From Xenopus tropicalis (taxonomy: Eukaryota; Chordata; Amphibia; Anura; Pipidae), in the NCBI RefSeq assembly GCF_000004195.4, contig NC_030677.2, positions 178,224,872-178,288,871 on the forward strand: 64,000 bases of DNA. Reading direction: 5' to 3'. The notes under the pieces were generated by a model, which saw only the letters and a list, made by a program, of their open reading frames with translations, had not been told where the DNA came from and ran no database searches. Below, in pieces: positions 1 to 10,619 of the stretch (positions within the stretch are counted from its first letter, which is position 1; every line of letters starts with the position of its first letter). Both the position numbers and the translations under genes were made by a program.

Positions 1-63
1 ACTTCCTTTTTTTGTGAGAAGCCATATCAGAAAAATTGAGTACTGGCAAAAACTCATCCCTAA

Positions 64-440
64 GGCGGCACATTTACTAATCCACGAACGTCCGAAAGCG
101 TTTTTTTCGTAATGATTGGTATTTTAGCGATTTTTTCGTAGCCATCGCGATTGTTTCGTATTTAGGCAACTTTTTCGTCGCCGTTATGACTCTGTCGTAT
201 ATTTTTTGAGGCTTTTCCAGCGCCGTCACAAAACATTCGGATTGATTTTTCCGCCGTTTAATATTGCGCAATATGAAAAAATTTCGACGGCGACTAAATA
301 ATCACGCAAAATACGATAAAGTCGCGATGGCGCCAAAAAAGTCGCGACAAATACGAAACAATCGTGACGGCGATGAAAAAATTACAAAATTTTCGTTTCC
401 AGTCCGTTTTTTTCCCATTCGGGATTAGTAAATGTGCCCC
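64..440. mobile_element. PIF/Harbinger-like MITE, no 52-bp unit inside
   Basis: A 377-bp non-autonomous element. The left end GGCGGCACATTTACTAATCC mirrors the right end, which read in reverse is GGGGCACATTTACTAATCC. Both are flanked by TAA (61-63 and 441-443), the 3-bp TWA-type target site of PIF/Harbinger transposons. The interior is a loose tandem of motifs like TTTTTCGTA and CGAAAAAGTCGCGA on opposite halves, so the whole copy can fold on itself. It codes for nothing: the open frames at 77-271 and 364-552 only cross this repeat. Unlike its relatives at 5.7-7.2 kb and 20.7-22.3 kb it lacks the 52-bp minisatellite unit, so it may represent the empty form. Confidence 0.8.
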
Positions 441-443
441 TAA

Positions 444-797
444 TTCTCGAAAATATCTAGAAGCTCAAACAAAGAAGCAATCAGAGATAAAAAAGAATCT
501 TACTTCTCTAGCAGGTCTTAGGTGGCGCTTTTGTACAATGGCTATTTGCTAAATCTTTTTTTTGAAAAGGCTCGGTTGAGAGCTTTTTTTGCCATATTGT
601 GCCTGGTCTCAAATCTTAATAAATTATATTTATTATACATTTTTGTAAGAAAACATGAGAGAAATAATAATCTCGCTCTTGCATTGTGAGCAAGATTTTT
701 TTCCAAAGCAGCTTTCCAGGTTTTAGGTGGCAAACTGTTAAATTTTTTTATAAAATGCGCTTGTGGAAAAAATAAACTTGCAACAAAATGGGTAATA
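444..797. other. Unassigned AT-rich interval
   Basis: No gene is visible. Two similar stretches, at about 511-550 (around AGGTCTTAGGTGGCGC) and 716-752 (around AGGTTTTAGGTGGCAA), suggest an old duplication or a decayed repeat of unknown family. Confidence 0.4.
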
Positions 798-1249
798 TTA
801 AAGGGGTTGTTTACCTTTAAATTAACTTTAATTTATTTATTTACTTTTGTTATTCTGAGACTATTTCTAATTGTTCTTCATTTTTTAATTATTTAGGTTT
901 TTGTTCAGCAGCTCTCCAGTTTGGCATTTCAGCGGCTATCTGGTCTAATTTAACCTAGCAACCAGGCAGTGGTCTGAAAGAAAGACTATAATATGAATAG
1001 AAGAAGGCCAAAATAGAAAGATAAGTAATAAAAAGTAACATTAACAATAAAATGATAGCTTCGCAAAGGAATAGTTTTTTGGCTGCCAGGGTCAGTGACC
1101 CCCCCCATTTGAAAGCTGGAAAGAGGCAGAAGAGGAAAGCAAATAATTAAGAAAAACTATATAAAAAATGAAGCCCAATTGGAAAGTTGCTAAGAATAGG
1201 CCATTCTATAACATGCTAAAAGTAAACCTGAAGGTTACCCCCCCTTTAA
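798..1249 (-). mobile_element. T2/Kolobok-like MITE (TTAA target)
   Basis: It begins TTAAAGGGGTTGTTTACC and ends in GGTTACCCCCCCTTTAA, giving inverted termini that include a TTAA at each end (798-801 and 1246-1249). TTAA targets and TTAAAGG-type termini are typical of the T2/Kolobok MITEs abundant in Xenopus. The same family recurs at 41917-42313 in the opposite orientation. Shared internal words include AAAGTTGCTA, AATAGGCCATT and GCTGCTGAACAAAA or their complements. It is non-coding. Confidence 0.8.
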
Positions 1250-1576
1250 GATGAGCAATCAGCTAATCTGTCCTATTTTAGTGTACCAAAACATTTACGA
1301 AACCACTGAAAAATTCCCTAAACTTTTTTTGTAGTGTTTTTTCAATGACAAATGCTTTAAAGGCAATGTGAATTTTTTTCTCATGCATTTTTTCACGGTA
1401 AAAATATTCACAGCGAAATTATGCCCCAGTTTTGCAAAAAAATTTCACAGATGAAACATGAAATTTTGCCACACGTCCAAAATTAGCCTACAGAAAAAAT
1501 TCTCTCATCGTTACGATCTCTCTCGCATTTTTATGATTATTATGATTATTATTAAAATTAATAATAAATTCATCAC
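1250..1576. other. AT-rich interval, possibly decayed MITE
   Basis: No gene is seen. The part at about 1310-1500 contains CATGCATTTTTTCAC and GCAAAAAAATTTCACAG, reminiscent of the decayed hAT-like copies at 3.1-3.4 kb and 16.1-16.4 kb, but no termini are visible. Confidence 0.3.
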
Positions 1577-1579
1577 TTA

Positions 1580-1960
1580 GGGGCTAATTTATCATCTTTT
1601 AAATTAAAATTTTTGCCACAATTAGGGATTCCAAAACAGGAATATATATAAAGGATATATATTAAGTGCAAAAAATTTGAAAAACTTGAATGTAAACAGC
1701 TTATGAGTTTGTGTAGCATTCAAGGAAACTTTGGGATTTCTTTCATTTTGGGATTTTCAAATTTTTGGAGAATTTGGAGACCCATTGAAAGTGATGAGTA
1801 GAATACAAATTTGATGCCTTCAAGATTTTCTTTATGGTTTTATTCGTTTTATTAGATTCCAATTTTTTCATAAATTAGCAAACATTTGAGTTTGGTACAT
1901 TTTTGGGTGTATTCAAATTAAAAAAACTCAAATTCAAAAATTCATATTTTGACGAATAAG
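1580..1960 (+). mobile_element. MITE left end, AAACTC-rich family
   Basis: The left end is GGGGCTAATTTATCA, preceded by TTA (1577-1579). The interior has AAAACTTGAATG, CCATTGAAAGTGATGAGTAGAA, ACATTTGAGTTTGGTA and AAAAAAACTCAAATTC. The same internal words occur at 15.3-15.65 kb and, reversed, at 29.2-29.5 kb, so this is a dispersed family. The right end with a second terminus was not found, so the copy is truncated or decayed. Confidence 0.55.
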
Positions 1961-3089
1961 AGAAATTGTGCAGTGTTTCCGATGTATAGGAAATAAACCT
2001 TGTAATATAATATTATAATGTACAGTTCTAAATAATAGATTTATTAATCCAGGCTCCTCCAAAATGAGCCAGACTTGCCCCATTTCATTTGCACAGTTCA
2101 GTTTTGCTCACATAGTACCAACATGGCAGTTGTCCCTTTTCACTGCAAAGCAAAAATTGTGTTACTTATGGGTTTTTTAATTTTATCGCGTTCAACATAG
2201 AGAATTCATTAATTACTGTTCTCTTCTATATCATTAATTTGTTTCTTCATAAAAAACTTTGTCAAATCAAGTCATTATGCAAGAAATGTAATAGCACAAA
2301 GAGGCAAAGTACTTTTCTTTTATTTTAATGAGCAATCTTGTGCCTCACTCCATTATTTGCACTTGATAAATAGAGTGGTAAAAGGAGGACCCCTGCTACT
2401 AAATTTACTGGAGAAACACTGTTTAAACACTAATTTATTGCGGTTTAGCAAAATGACCGTAATGTGTCCTGCTATGGTGTCTACAAAATTACCTTTAATT
2501 ACTATAATGAATTCTGCCTTTCTTAACTTTTATTGTCTATCAAGGTTCAGGTTACAGAAAAACCAAAAGGCAGTGTAGAGGAATTTACATTATAAGAGAT
2601 TTGTTTTTTTCTTTCAAATAGGTATGGGATCTATGATCCCGCATGTTTGGGAATTTTCAGTAGGAGGTCTTACCCATTGCTTTAAGACCAATAAAACATT
2701 ATAGCATAGATCTATACTAGCTTGATTACAGTCTAGTACGTGGTACTGTCTTTGTACATGGGAAAAAGCAAATCAATTAAAAACAAAGATTTTGTTTAAA
2801 TTGGAGCATTTTGGAAAAGAAGATTCTGGATTCACATCTGTATTTGTTTTTTAAATAGAAACCATAGAATTATATCACACAACATCTACATAGAAATATG
2901 CAATGGTCTGTAGTGTTAGAAATATCTCACTTGATCTCACGCATTGTTGGTGTGATTTTTTCGTCCATAACCCCAGCAGGATCTGTCATAAATCAATTAC
3001 AATTTAACATTCAGCTCATAGTACCTTGTGCGTTTGGAATTTGTATCCAGTCTTTTTCAATTATAACTTTGTCATAAATAGTAGACATC
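1961..3089. other. Unassigned AT-rich interval
   Basis: No gene or complete repeat is recognised. At 2620-2640 the words GGTATGGGATCTATGATCC resemble the terminus of the CAGGTATGGGA hAT-like MITE family (see 8434-8759), but the similarity stops there. The open frame at 2357-2578 shows no known signature. Confidence 0.4.
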
Positions 3090-3434
3090 TTATTGAAGAG
3101 GCGTGTATAATGATGATCAAAACTTCCCCAGTTTGCTTTGCCAAAAAATTCACAAAACTGCAGAAAAATTAGCAAAATTACACCAAAATTTTGCCAAAAG
3201 TCAATAAGCATTTTTTCTTTTGTCAAAAGCATTGAAGTCCTTGGGCATTTTTTTCTCATTTTGCAACAAATGTATTAAAGTCAATGGGTGTTTTTTCTTG
3301 TGGCAAAATGCATTGAAGTTGCACAACACCCGTCCCCCCTACCCCGTAACATGATATTTTTTCCTGGCAAAACAAAATGCATGGTGACATTCTAGGCACA
3401 AATCTGTATCAGGCAACAAATTCACTCATCCCTA
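3090..3434 (-). mobile_element. Decayed hAT-like MITE (TAGTGATGAG family)
   Basis: The right end, read in reverse, is TAGGGATGAGTGAATTTG, close to the TAGTGATGAGCGAAT terminus of the intact copy at 28762-29079. The interior repeats motifs such as GCAAAATTACACC, GTCAATGGGTG and GGCAAAATGCATTG, typical of this family's low-complexity core. The left terminus is not recognisable, so the start is approximate. The open frame at 3011-3259 is a by-product. Confidence 0.5.
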
Positions 3435-5679
3435 CTTGTGCACCGGTGCCAAGAAATTCAGCCCATAATAAAGCGATACATAGCTCTGACTCCATAATCA
3501 GTTGGAGATTTTGTGTCGACTCTGGTCTTAGGGTCACTAGTTTAAGCTCCCACAATTTCTACATATCTAAACTGAAACTGGGAGGAAACATGACTAATGA
3601 CATGACTAATGCTCAGTAAATAATGTTTTATTTACAAACACCATAAAATGTGCATATTACAAACTGTATATTATATATTTCAGTACGTGAAAAAGAGTTT
3701 TGCATTTACATAAAGGCACTCCACTGTCACAAATATATTTGGTGTAACTATATCATCTGTACAATTTTGATTTATTCATGCTATAAATATGTTCAGGCTT
3801 TTACATATATAAACGTGTTAATAATTCTCCAGACTGTGTTATTAACATAAACATATGATAAAGATCCATTATTGAGAGTGACTTATAATTTGCTTAAGGT
3901 TAATGACACAATATTGGAATAAATTACTTTATCTATAGAATGTACACACCTGAAGTATGTAGCAAAAATAAAACATTCCATTTACATTTCTATATATATA
4001 CTGTATGTATATATATATATATACATTAACATATGTTTAATGAAACTTCTATATTAGCTTTAGGGTAGTAACAATATTTTTAAATTCTTCTGGCAATATT
4101 ATTTATTATAATGATGTTTTCAAATGTAAATGTTCAGAAAAACCTTTAAAAAGTCTCTTAACTTGGCACTGCATTTGTGAGAATAAAATGTATTGGTATT
4201 GTGGTCAGTGAACTAAAAGATGCTTTCTAGTGGTACTAGTACCTCCATAGAAGCCTTCCAAGAGAAAACACCTCTATCCTCACTTGAGTCTCAAGACAGG
4301 GCAAAGACCCTGTGAAAAAGGACTAACCAGATAATGTTTAGCAGCTATCTCTGGACTCTCTGAGTGTAAATCTGTGAGGGATATTTAGTGATTATGATTC
4401 TTTCTCCTGAGGGGGAACCAAAAGATAGATGGCTGGATGGATAACTGCCCCCCTCTCTTGTATAAACAATAGAGGCCACCTGACACTCCCACTAGTGTGC
4501 TGTAAAATTTCATCAGCCTGTTAATGACTGGAAAACTAAAGTGATGGGATATTGTGTTCACTAAGGTCTCCAGAAAATAAAAAACTGATTTCAGCTTAGT
4601 CATAGAACATGTTCTTTTTTGGAAACTGTGATTTGGATTTTTATTTTGTCTTAATACAGGTGATATAATTGGTCAGTTATGATGCTGTAGCAGCAATTAA
4701 TGGCGACTGAAAAGCAAATTGTACCTATGAAACATGAAACAATAAAGAACCAAGAACAGAAGTTTGTTCCAGTTCAGAACTCCATACCAACCAATTACAT
4801 GTTTGCTTTTTCCTACTCTACACCAACCAATTAAATGTTTGCTTTTCTTATGTTAACCAGAAAAGTTAACTCTTCAGGCACAGAATTCAAGGCATAATCT
4901 TGCACTGGCAATGCAGGTGAACCCAGTATATTTCAATGAACTGATATCAGACCAGTAAGTTTGAAAGAATAGCATGGAGGTTTAACATTTTCTTTTACTG
5001 CATGATAAATCATAACAGGACAAAATTGGAACAATAGCAGTTGTTTTAAATAATTAACAAAAAACATATCTGGTGAAGTCAGAAACCCAGGTTTACAGGG
5101 TAAGTTTCCCATTAGTAGTCCTTTAGTACTTGGACAGATTCTAATGAACTCTTCATCTGTCCTTTTTTTGTATTTGTTGAATCTTTTTGAATCATTTAAA
5201 AATAATAGCCTTCCCATTCCACCTCCCCTTAAAATAAAAAATAAAAAAACAGATGGGCAGCGAGGCTTCAATTCCATCATTATTCTTGTATATTATTATT
5301 GTATTTCTGTTCATGCCTTCCATTTTCATTTCCAAACTTCTGCCTGAGCAGGTAGGCTCATTGAAAATAATGAGTAGAATGTAAGGGAGCATTTTTTACA
5401 AGTTTTTAATCAATCACTTTTCCGAGATTCATGTTTTTAATAGCTAATACATAACTATAAAAAACTATTCAAGCAGGGCATGATTAACAGGGCAATTCAC
5501 AAATATCCAGAAAAGAGGGTGTGCTCCACCCTGAACCCTGCAATTTTAATTTAAAACCACTTGGATAAACTTAATTATGCCTGTGAGTATAAACATTAAT
5601 CTTGCTTGCACGCTCTCTCCTCTGACCAGGGAACAGCTGCCCCAAGTCCTTAACTTAGGGAGACACAATCAGTGTCAGT
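3435..5679. other. Unassigned interval with an AT microsatellite
   Basis: No gene is supported. An (AT)n tract lies at 3991-4024. A short tandem duplication with a 36-bp shift lies at about 4786-4850 (ACCAACCAATTA repeated). The open frames at 4933-5280 and 5144-5392 are opposite-strand readings of the same AT-rich DNA and show no family signature. Confidence 0.5.
3991..4024. repeat. (AT)n microsatellite
   Basis: Alternating TA with one interruption (CTGTATG). Confidence 0.9.
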
Positions 5680-6994
5680 GGCCCAAGGAAAGTCTCCCAT
5701 AGGGCTCAATGGCACTCTGCAGCTCCAACCCGGCCCAAGGAAAGTCTCCCATAGGACTCAATGGCACTCTGCAGCTCCAACCTGGCCCAAGGAAAGTCTC
5801 CCATAGGGCTCAATGGCACTCTGCAGCTCCAACCTGGCCCAAGGAAAGTCTCCCATAGGGCTCAATGGCACTCTGCAGCTCCAACCCGGCCCAAGGAAAG
5901 TCTCCCATAGGGCTCAATGGCACTCTGCAGCTCCAACCTGGCCCAAGGAAAGTCTCCCATAGGGCTCAATGGCACTCTGCAGCTCCAACCTGGCCCAAGG
6001 AAAGTCTCCCATAGGGCTCAATGGCACTCTGCAGCTCCAACCCGGCCCAAGGAAAGTCTCCCATAGGGCTCAATGGCACTCTGCAGCTCCAACCCGGCCC
6101 AAGGAAAGTCTCCCATAGGGCTCAATGGCACTCTGCAGCTCCAACCCGGCCCAAGGAAAATCTCCCATAGGGCTCAATGGCACTCTGCAGCTCCAACCCG
6201 GCCCAAGGAAAGCCTCCCATAGGGCTCAATGGCACTCTGCAGCTCCAACCCGGCCCAAGGAAAGTCTCCCATAGGGCTCAATGGCACTCTGCAGCTCCAA
6301 CCCGGCCCAAGGAAAGTCTCCCATAGGGCTCAATGGCACTCTGCAGCTCCAACCCGGCCCAAGGAAAGTCTCCCATAGGGCTCAATGGCACTCTGCAGCT
6401 CCAACCCGGCCCAAGGAAAGTCTCCCATAGGGCTCAATGGCACTCTGCAGCTCCAACCTGGCCCAAGGAAAGTCTCCCATAGGACTCAATGGCACTCTGC
6501 AGCTCCAACCCGGCCCAAGGAAAGTCTCCCATAGGACTCAATGGCACTCTGCAGCTCCAACCTGGCCCAAGGAAAGTCTCCCATAGGACTCAATGGCACT
6601 CTGCAGCTCCAACCTGGCCCAAGGAAAGTCTCCCATAGGAATCAATGGCACTCTGCAGCTCCAACCCGGCCCAAGGAAAGTCTCCCATAGGGCTCAATGG
6701 CACTCTGCAGCTCCAACCCGGCCCAAGGAAAGTCTCCCATAGGACTCAATGGCACTCTGCAGCTCCAACCCGGCCCAAGGAAAGTCTCCCATAGGGCTCA
6801 ATGGCACTCTGCAGCTCCAACCCGGCCCAAGGAAAGTCTCCCATAGGGCTCAATGGCACTCTGCAGCTCCAACCCGGCCCAAGGAAAGTCTCCCATAGGA
6901 CTCAATGGCACTCTGCAGCTCCAACCCGGCCCAAAGAAAGTCTCCCATAGGGCTCAATGGCACTCTGCAGCTCCAACCCGGCCCAAGGAAAGTC
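5680..6994 (+). repeat. 52-bp minisatellite, 25 units plus a partial
   Basis: The unit starts GCCCAAGGAAAGTCTCCCAT and continues AGGGCTCAATGGCACTC, then TGCAGCTCCAACCCG. The first GCCCAAGG is at 5681 and the last at 6981. These are exactly 1300 bp or 25 periods apart, so there is no net length change. Variation is mostly at a few sites (GGGCTC/GGACTC, CCCGG/CCTGG). The same unit is present ten times at 21.0-21.5 kb and once at 22.0 kb, each time inside a Harbinger-like MITE. The right flank is that MITE's right half, whereas the left flank is unrelated DNA. The left half of the host MITE has therefore been lost, or the array has spread past it. Confidence 0.95.
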
Positions 6995-7175
6995 ATGATA
7001 CCGAAGCTTGAATGAATCTGAAACTTTCATACTCGATGCGACAATACGATTTTGACGCACAAATTTTGTTGCAAAGTACGGAAAAGTCGTGCAAGGTACG
7101 AAAAAGTTGCTCAAGGTACGAAATTGTCGCAGAAATTACGCTCGGAGCGTTCGTGGAATAATAAATGTCACCCAT
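6995..7175 (+). mobile_element. Right half of a Harbinger-like MITE
   Basis: It starts with ATGATACCGAAGCTTGAATG, matching the array-flanking sequence of the copies at 20.7-22.3 kb. It continues with degenerate GTACGAAAAAGTTGC motifs. It ends near TTCGTGGAATAATAAATGTC, a decayed version of the family terminus TTCGTGGATTAGTAAATGTG. The short open frames at 6902-7229 span the array/MITE junction and are not genes. Confidence 0.75.
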
Positions 7176-8433
7176 AGTGTTACACTTTTTTCTTGAATAT
7201 GAGTGTCGAATAGTTCTGATATCATTCATATTCCTTTAGAGGTCCAAGTCTGTAGTTGCATATCTGACATTATATTTTCTAATGTTTCCAGGGGAAAGAA
7301 CCTTAAAAATCTTAAAAAATCTCAAATTTAGTGGGTCTACTTGAAGCCTAACTTTTGGGCAAAAGCCTTTAGCAGTTGTTTTAGTTCCTCAGCTTGATGA
7401 CCTGTTTTAACATATATAGATATGACATAACTAATACAATCTTACGCTTATTTTTTAATATAATTTTCAATACATTTTAATATGTAATTTGCAATTTTAT
7501 TTCTGAAGCATGTTGATTAAATACTGAATAGCATGTATGAAGGATTTTTGAAAAATTCACAATGAAAAATGACTAATAAATGTGATATTTTGTTCAGCAT
7601 TCATACTTGAATTATGAAATGGGTTTCAAATTGCCTACGGCTAACTTTTGAAGAAAATACATTTTCCCTGAATATTATAGCTTACTTTTCAAACAAGGAA
7701 CAGAGACACTTTGAATTAGCCCTTCATTCCAGGGCAAAAGGGTCAGTGGTAACTCAAAGCAATTCTCTCTTGGAAAGCCTACTTTCTTATTTTCCTGAAC
7801 AGGATTCATCAATTATATTGTCTTTCTGAAGGATGCTAGGTAGAGTAGCCTTGACTGGGCAGTGGTTTGTAACAATTTTATGCACTGATCACACACAAAA
7901 GTTTTAAAAGTGAAAGAAATTACCTAGGAAGTTCTTTGGCAGTTCAAAGTTTAAAAAAAAATAAAAAAAAATTGGCCTATACATGGAGTCATTTTGAAAC
8001 AGTGGAACTCGAGAAAGAAATGTATAATGTAATGTGCTGATCCAAATCAGCATTGCATATTTCTGTGTATTAGTGCTATACATTTTACATGCATTTTTTG
8101 TGACAGAAAAAACATAAATGTAAATACCTTCTTTAATGGAAGACACTTTTTGAAGGGTATGGAAAAAATGGGTGCAGATTATATGATTGTAACCCCTTTA
8201 TTCCTGAGCCTGGAGTCACATGACTGAAGAACATTTAATTCAAATTCCATTCTAAACCAATTATAAAACCTAATTTAATACGGCATATATGAGTCAATAA
8301 CAGACCAGTTAAAATAAGAATATACATTATACTGTATATATATGGTATCTTGGTAAAGGTTCAGGGTGAGGACCGAAACATCGATCTAAATAAAATAAGT
8401 ATCTCTTTATGATGAAATTTTCCTGGTGTGCAT
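7176..8433. other. Unassigned interval
   Basis: No gene is seen. At 8352-8425 there is GGACCGAAACATCGATC followed by AAATAAAATAAGTATCTC, one of several GAAACGTTG-like motifs in this window (see findings). The remaining AT-rich DNA shows nothing recognisable, including the open frames at 7614-7829 and 7904-8146. Confidence 0.45.
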
Positions 8434-8759
8434 CAGTATGGGACCTGTTATCCAGAATGCTCGGGACCTGGGGCTTTTCCGTATAAGGGATCTTTCTGTA
8501 ATTTGGATCCCCATACCTTAAGTCTGCTAAAAATCATTTAAATATTAAATAAACCCAATAGGATTGTTTTGCCTCCAATAAGGATTAATTATATCTTAGT
8601 TTGGATCAAGTACAGGTACTGTTTTATTATTACAGAGAAAAAGGAAATAATTTTTAAAACTTAGATTTATTTGCTTATAATGGAGTCTATGGGAGACGGC
8701 CTTTCTGTAACTCGGAACTTTCTGGATAATGGGTTTCCGGATAAGGGATCCCATACCTG
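8434..8759 (+). mobile_element. hAT-like MITE (CAGGTATGGGA family), near full length
   Basis: It begins CAGTATGGGACCTGTTATCC and ends GGATAAGGGATCCCATACCTG. Read in reverse the right end is CAGGTATGGGATCCCTTATC, so the ends form inverted repeats. Internal landmarks are CAATAAGGATTAATTATATC, TACAGAGAAAAAGGAAAT and GGAGTCTATGGGAGACGGCC. Copies of the family lie at 14.2 kb (truncated) and 44.2 kb (interrupted). The CAGG-type ends fit hAT-like MITEs, but no matching 8-bp target duplication is visible here, so the superfamily is inferred. Confidence 0.75.
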
Positions 8760-9361
8760 TATATAATTTGAAGTTCATTTTCCAACTTTTTTTGTTTTAG
8801 CGATACGCCCAATGAAACGATTTCCCAGTAAACTAGTGGTAAGTTACTGTGATAACAACTAAACTGCTGGGAATGTTTTAGGATACTAATACATTTTCCC
8901 CTTATTGTTTGCAAATACTAAACCTCAAATAATAACCTTTTCAGGAAGTAAGTTGCTAAGTGGTGTGTGAATACAATAAGGTTTGGGCAGGCTGGACACT
9001 GTGACACCAACAGAACAAACCTCTCACCATAGATAAACATTCAGGCTGTAACACAGATATTGCCTTCTTCCCGCACTGGCCAAACATTAGGATTCTTCAT
9101 GAAGCTGGTGTTGCACTTTAAACCAACAAGCAACAGTAATATTATGTTTAGCCAATGTTAGGGTAGATCAACTGCTTGGGCGGAACCGTTAATATTCCAT
9201 ATCCAGTCATTTTCTATGTCTGTGGCCTATTTAATGTTTAATGGATGGTAATTGTTAGTTATAACAAAGAGATAACATTTTTTATGCAACTGTTATTGAC
9301 CACCATTTTTCTTTAGATGAAGTCAAACATTCATCAAATCAGATTGACTTGAAAAACTTAA
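8760..9361. other. Unassigned interval
   Basis: No gene or repeat is recognised. Confidence 0.4.
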
Positions 9362-9620
9362 CTGATATTTATATATTTATTATCTGTTATTTATATAGTG
9401 CTAACACATATCAGTCCCTAGCCCAACTGAGCATAAAACATAAGGTCCCTATCACATTCATACACACACAGGGGTCAGTTTTATCAGGATCCAATTAAAC
9501 TGCCTGTATGTTTTAGGAGGTGCAAGGAAACCGATGTACCCAGAGGAAACTCACACAGACACTGCTTGTAGAGCTTACTATGAAAAGCTAAGAAAATACA
9601 AACCACAGTACAACTACAGT
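9362..9620 (-). mobile_element. 3' end of an L2-type LINE/SINE repeat
   Basis: Read on the minus strand it has the word order of a very common vertebrate repeat tail: GAGTTTCCTCTGGGTACATC, AAACATACAGGCAGTTTAAT, ATGAATGTGATAGGGACCTT, then GTTAGCACTATATAAATAA. The same tail lies on the plus strand at 44975-45115. Shorter echoes occur at about 11810-11855 and 18526. It lies about 0.8 kb downstream, in minus-strand sense, of a LINE reverse-transcriptase remnant (10384-10605), so both may belong to one 5'-truncated LINE. Confidence 0.7.
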
Positions 9621-10129
9621 ACTGACTGAATTAAATGAAAAATTGTTAGCTTTAATTATTTCATTCATTGTTTTTAACTTTCAAGTTTGAAATGGCTAAA
9701 GGCTCTGCATCAGACATTTTAATAAATCCTCATTTAATAACATTTTTTTGCTGCCTCTTAGCTTTTAGTATCTGTGCCCATTGTCATTACACAGATCTCC
9801 CTCCCCCAGTATCTCCATGCATGACTTAAGGATCACTGAACACTAGGCATTGCCATAATCTCTACTTGAGCAATTTGTTTTTGTTCTGTAACTCTTCAGT
9901 TTGGAATTTGTACTGCTATCTGGTTGTAGTGGTCTGAGTGAAAGATGAATTGGAGAGAGCCCTCTGAGATAAGATAAGGTCATACCAATAAAATAACTCT
10001 GAGTTTATTAGCATTTTTGACCTTTTTTGCCATGGGCATATAGGTAAGGGACTACATATTGTGTAATTTTAAAAAAATGGTTGATGGTTATCTGGCTAAT
10101 CCATAGGCAGATATCTATCAGATCCATAC

Positions 10130-10605
10130 AGAATCCAGAACAAAACAGCAGCTACAGAGAAAGAATGAAGATGGAAGATGGCAGTAGATGTTGGTGTGGG
10201 TGAAGTGATGGAGGAATGGGGGAGATGACCATGGACATATGGAGACACAAGTAAAAATATAGTCAGACATGGAGGAGTGATGGGCTTTTAATGTTATAAT
10301 CCTTTTGCAAATAGGAATCTTTAATTAAGATTTTAGCAGGGGAGGAGCATATGGTCTACCCGGTGAGTGCAAAAGAATAGAGTTTAACATAGACTAAATG
10401 GCAAGGGTTGGCAGTCTGGAAGGTTGGTGAGTGGTAGGTTGCAGTAGTCAAGAAGGGCATGAGTAAGAGTTTTAGCAGCAACTTGAGATAGGATAGATAT
10501 TTGCAATACTACAAAGGTAAAAGTAACAGATTTAGGCAGTTGTACTAATATGCTTAATGGAAAGGAAAGAGTCAGATTCCCCCCCACGGCAGCATGCCAA
10601 AGCAT
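10130..10605 (-). pseudogene. Decayed LINE reverse transcriptase fragment (L2/CR1 group)
   Basis: The open part (10384-10605, minus strand) reads ILSQVAAKTLTHALLDYCN, then LTNLPDCQ. This resembles the region after the reverse-transcriptase core in L2/CR1-clade LINEs (family pattern: FLS..AAKTLVHAFV.SRLDYCN.LL.GLP). A few residues between HAL and LDYCN are missing relative to that pattern. Farther along on the same strand, MVISPIPPS-like translated words at about 10200-10240 suggest the fragment continues with stops and frameshifts. No catalytic YxDD box is present, so it encodes nothing functional. Neighbouring L2-type tail sequence at 9362-9620 has the same orientation. Confidence 0.65.
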
Positions 10606-10619
10606 GGGTTAATAAGCAT

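Noticed and set aside
2619..2650. Possible fragment of the CAGGTATGGGA MITE
   Set aside because: Only about 20 bases match the terminus and nothing beyond, so I do not list it as an element.
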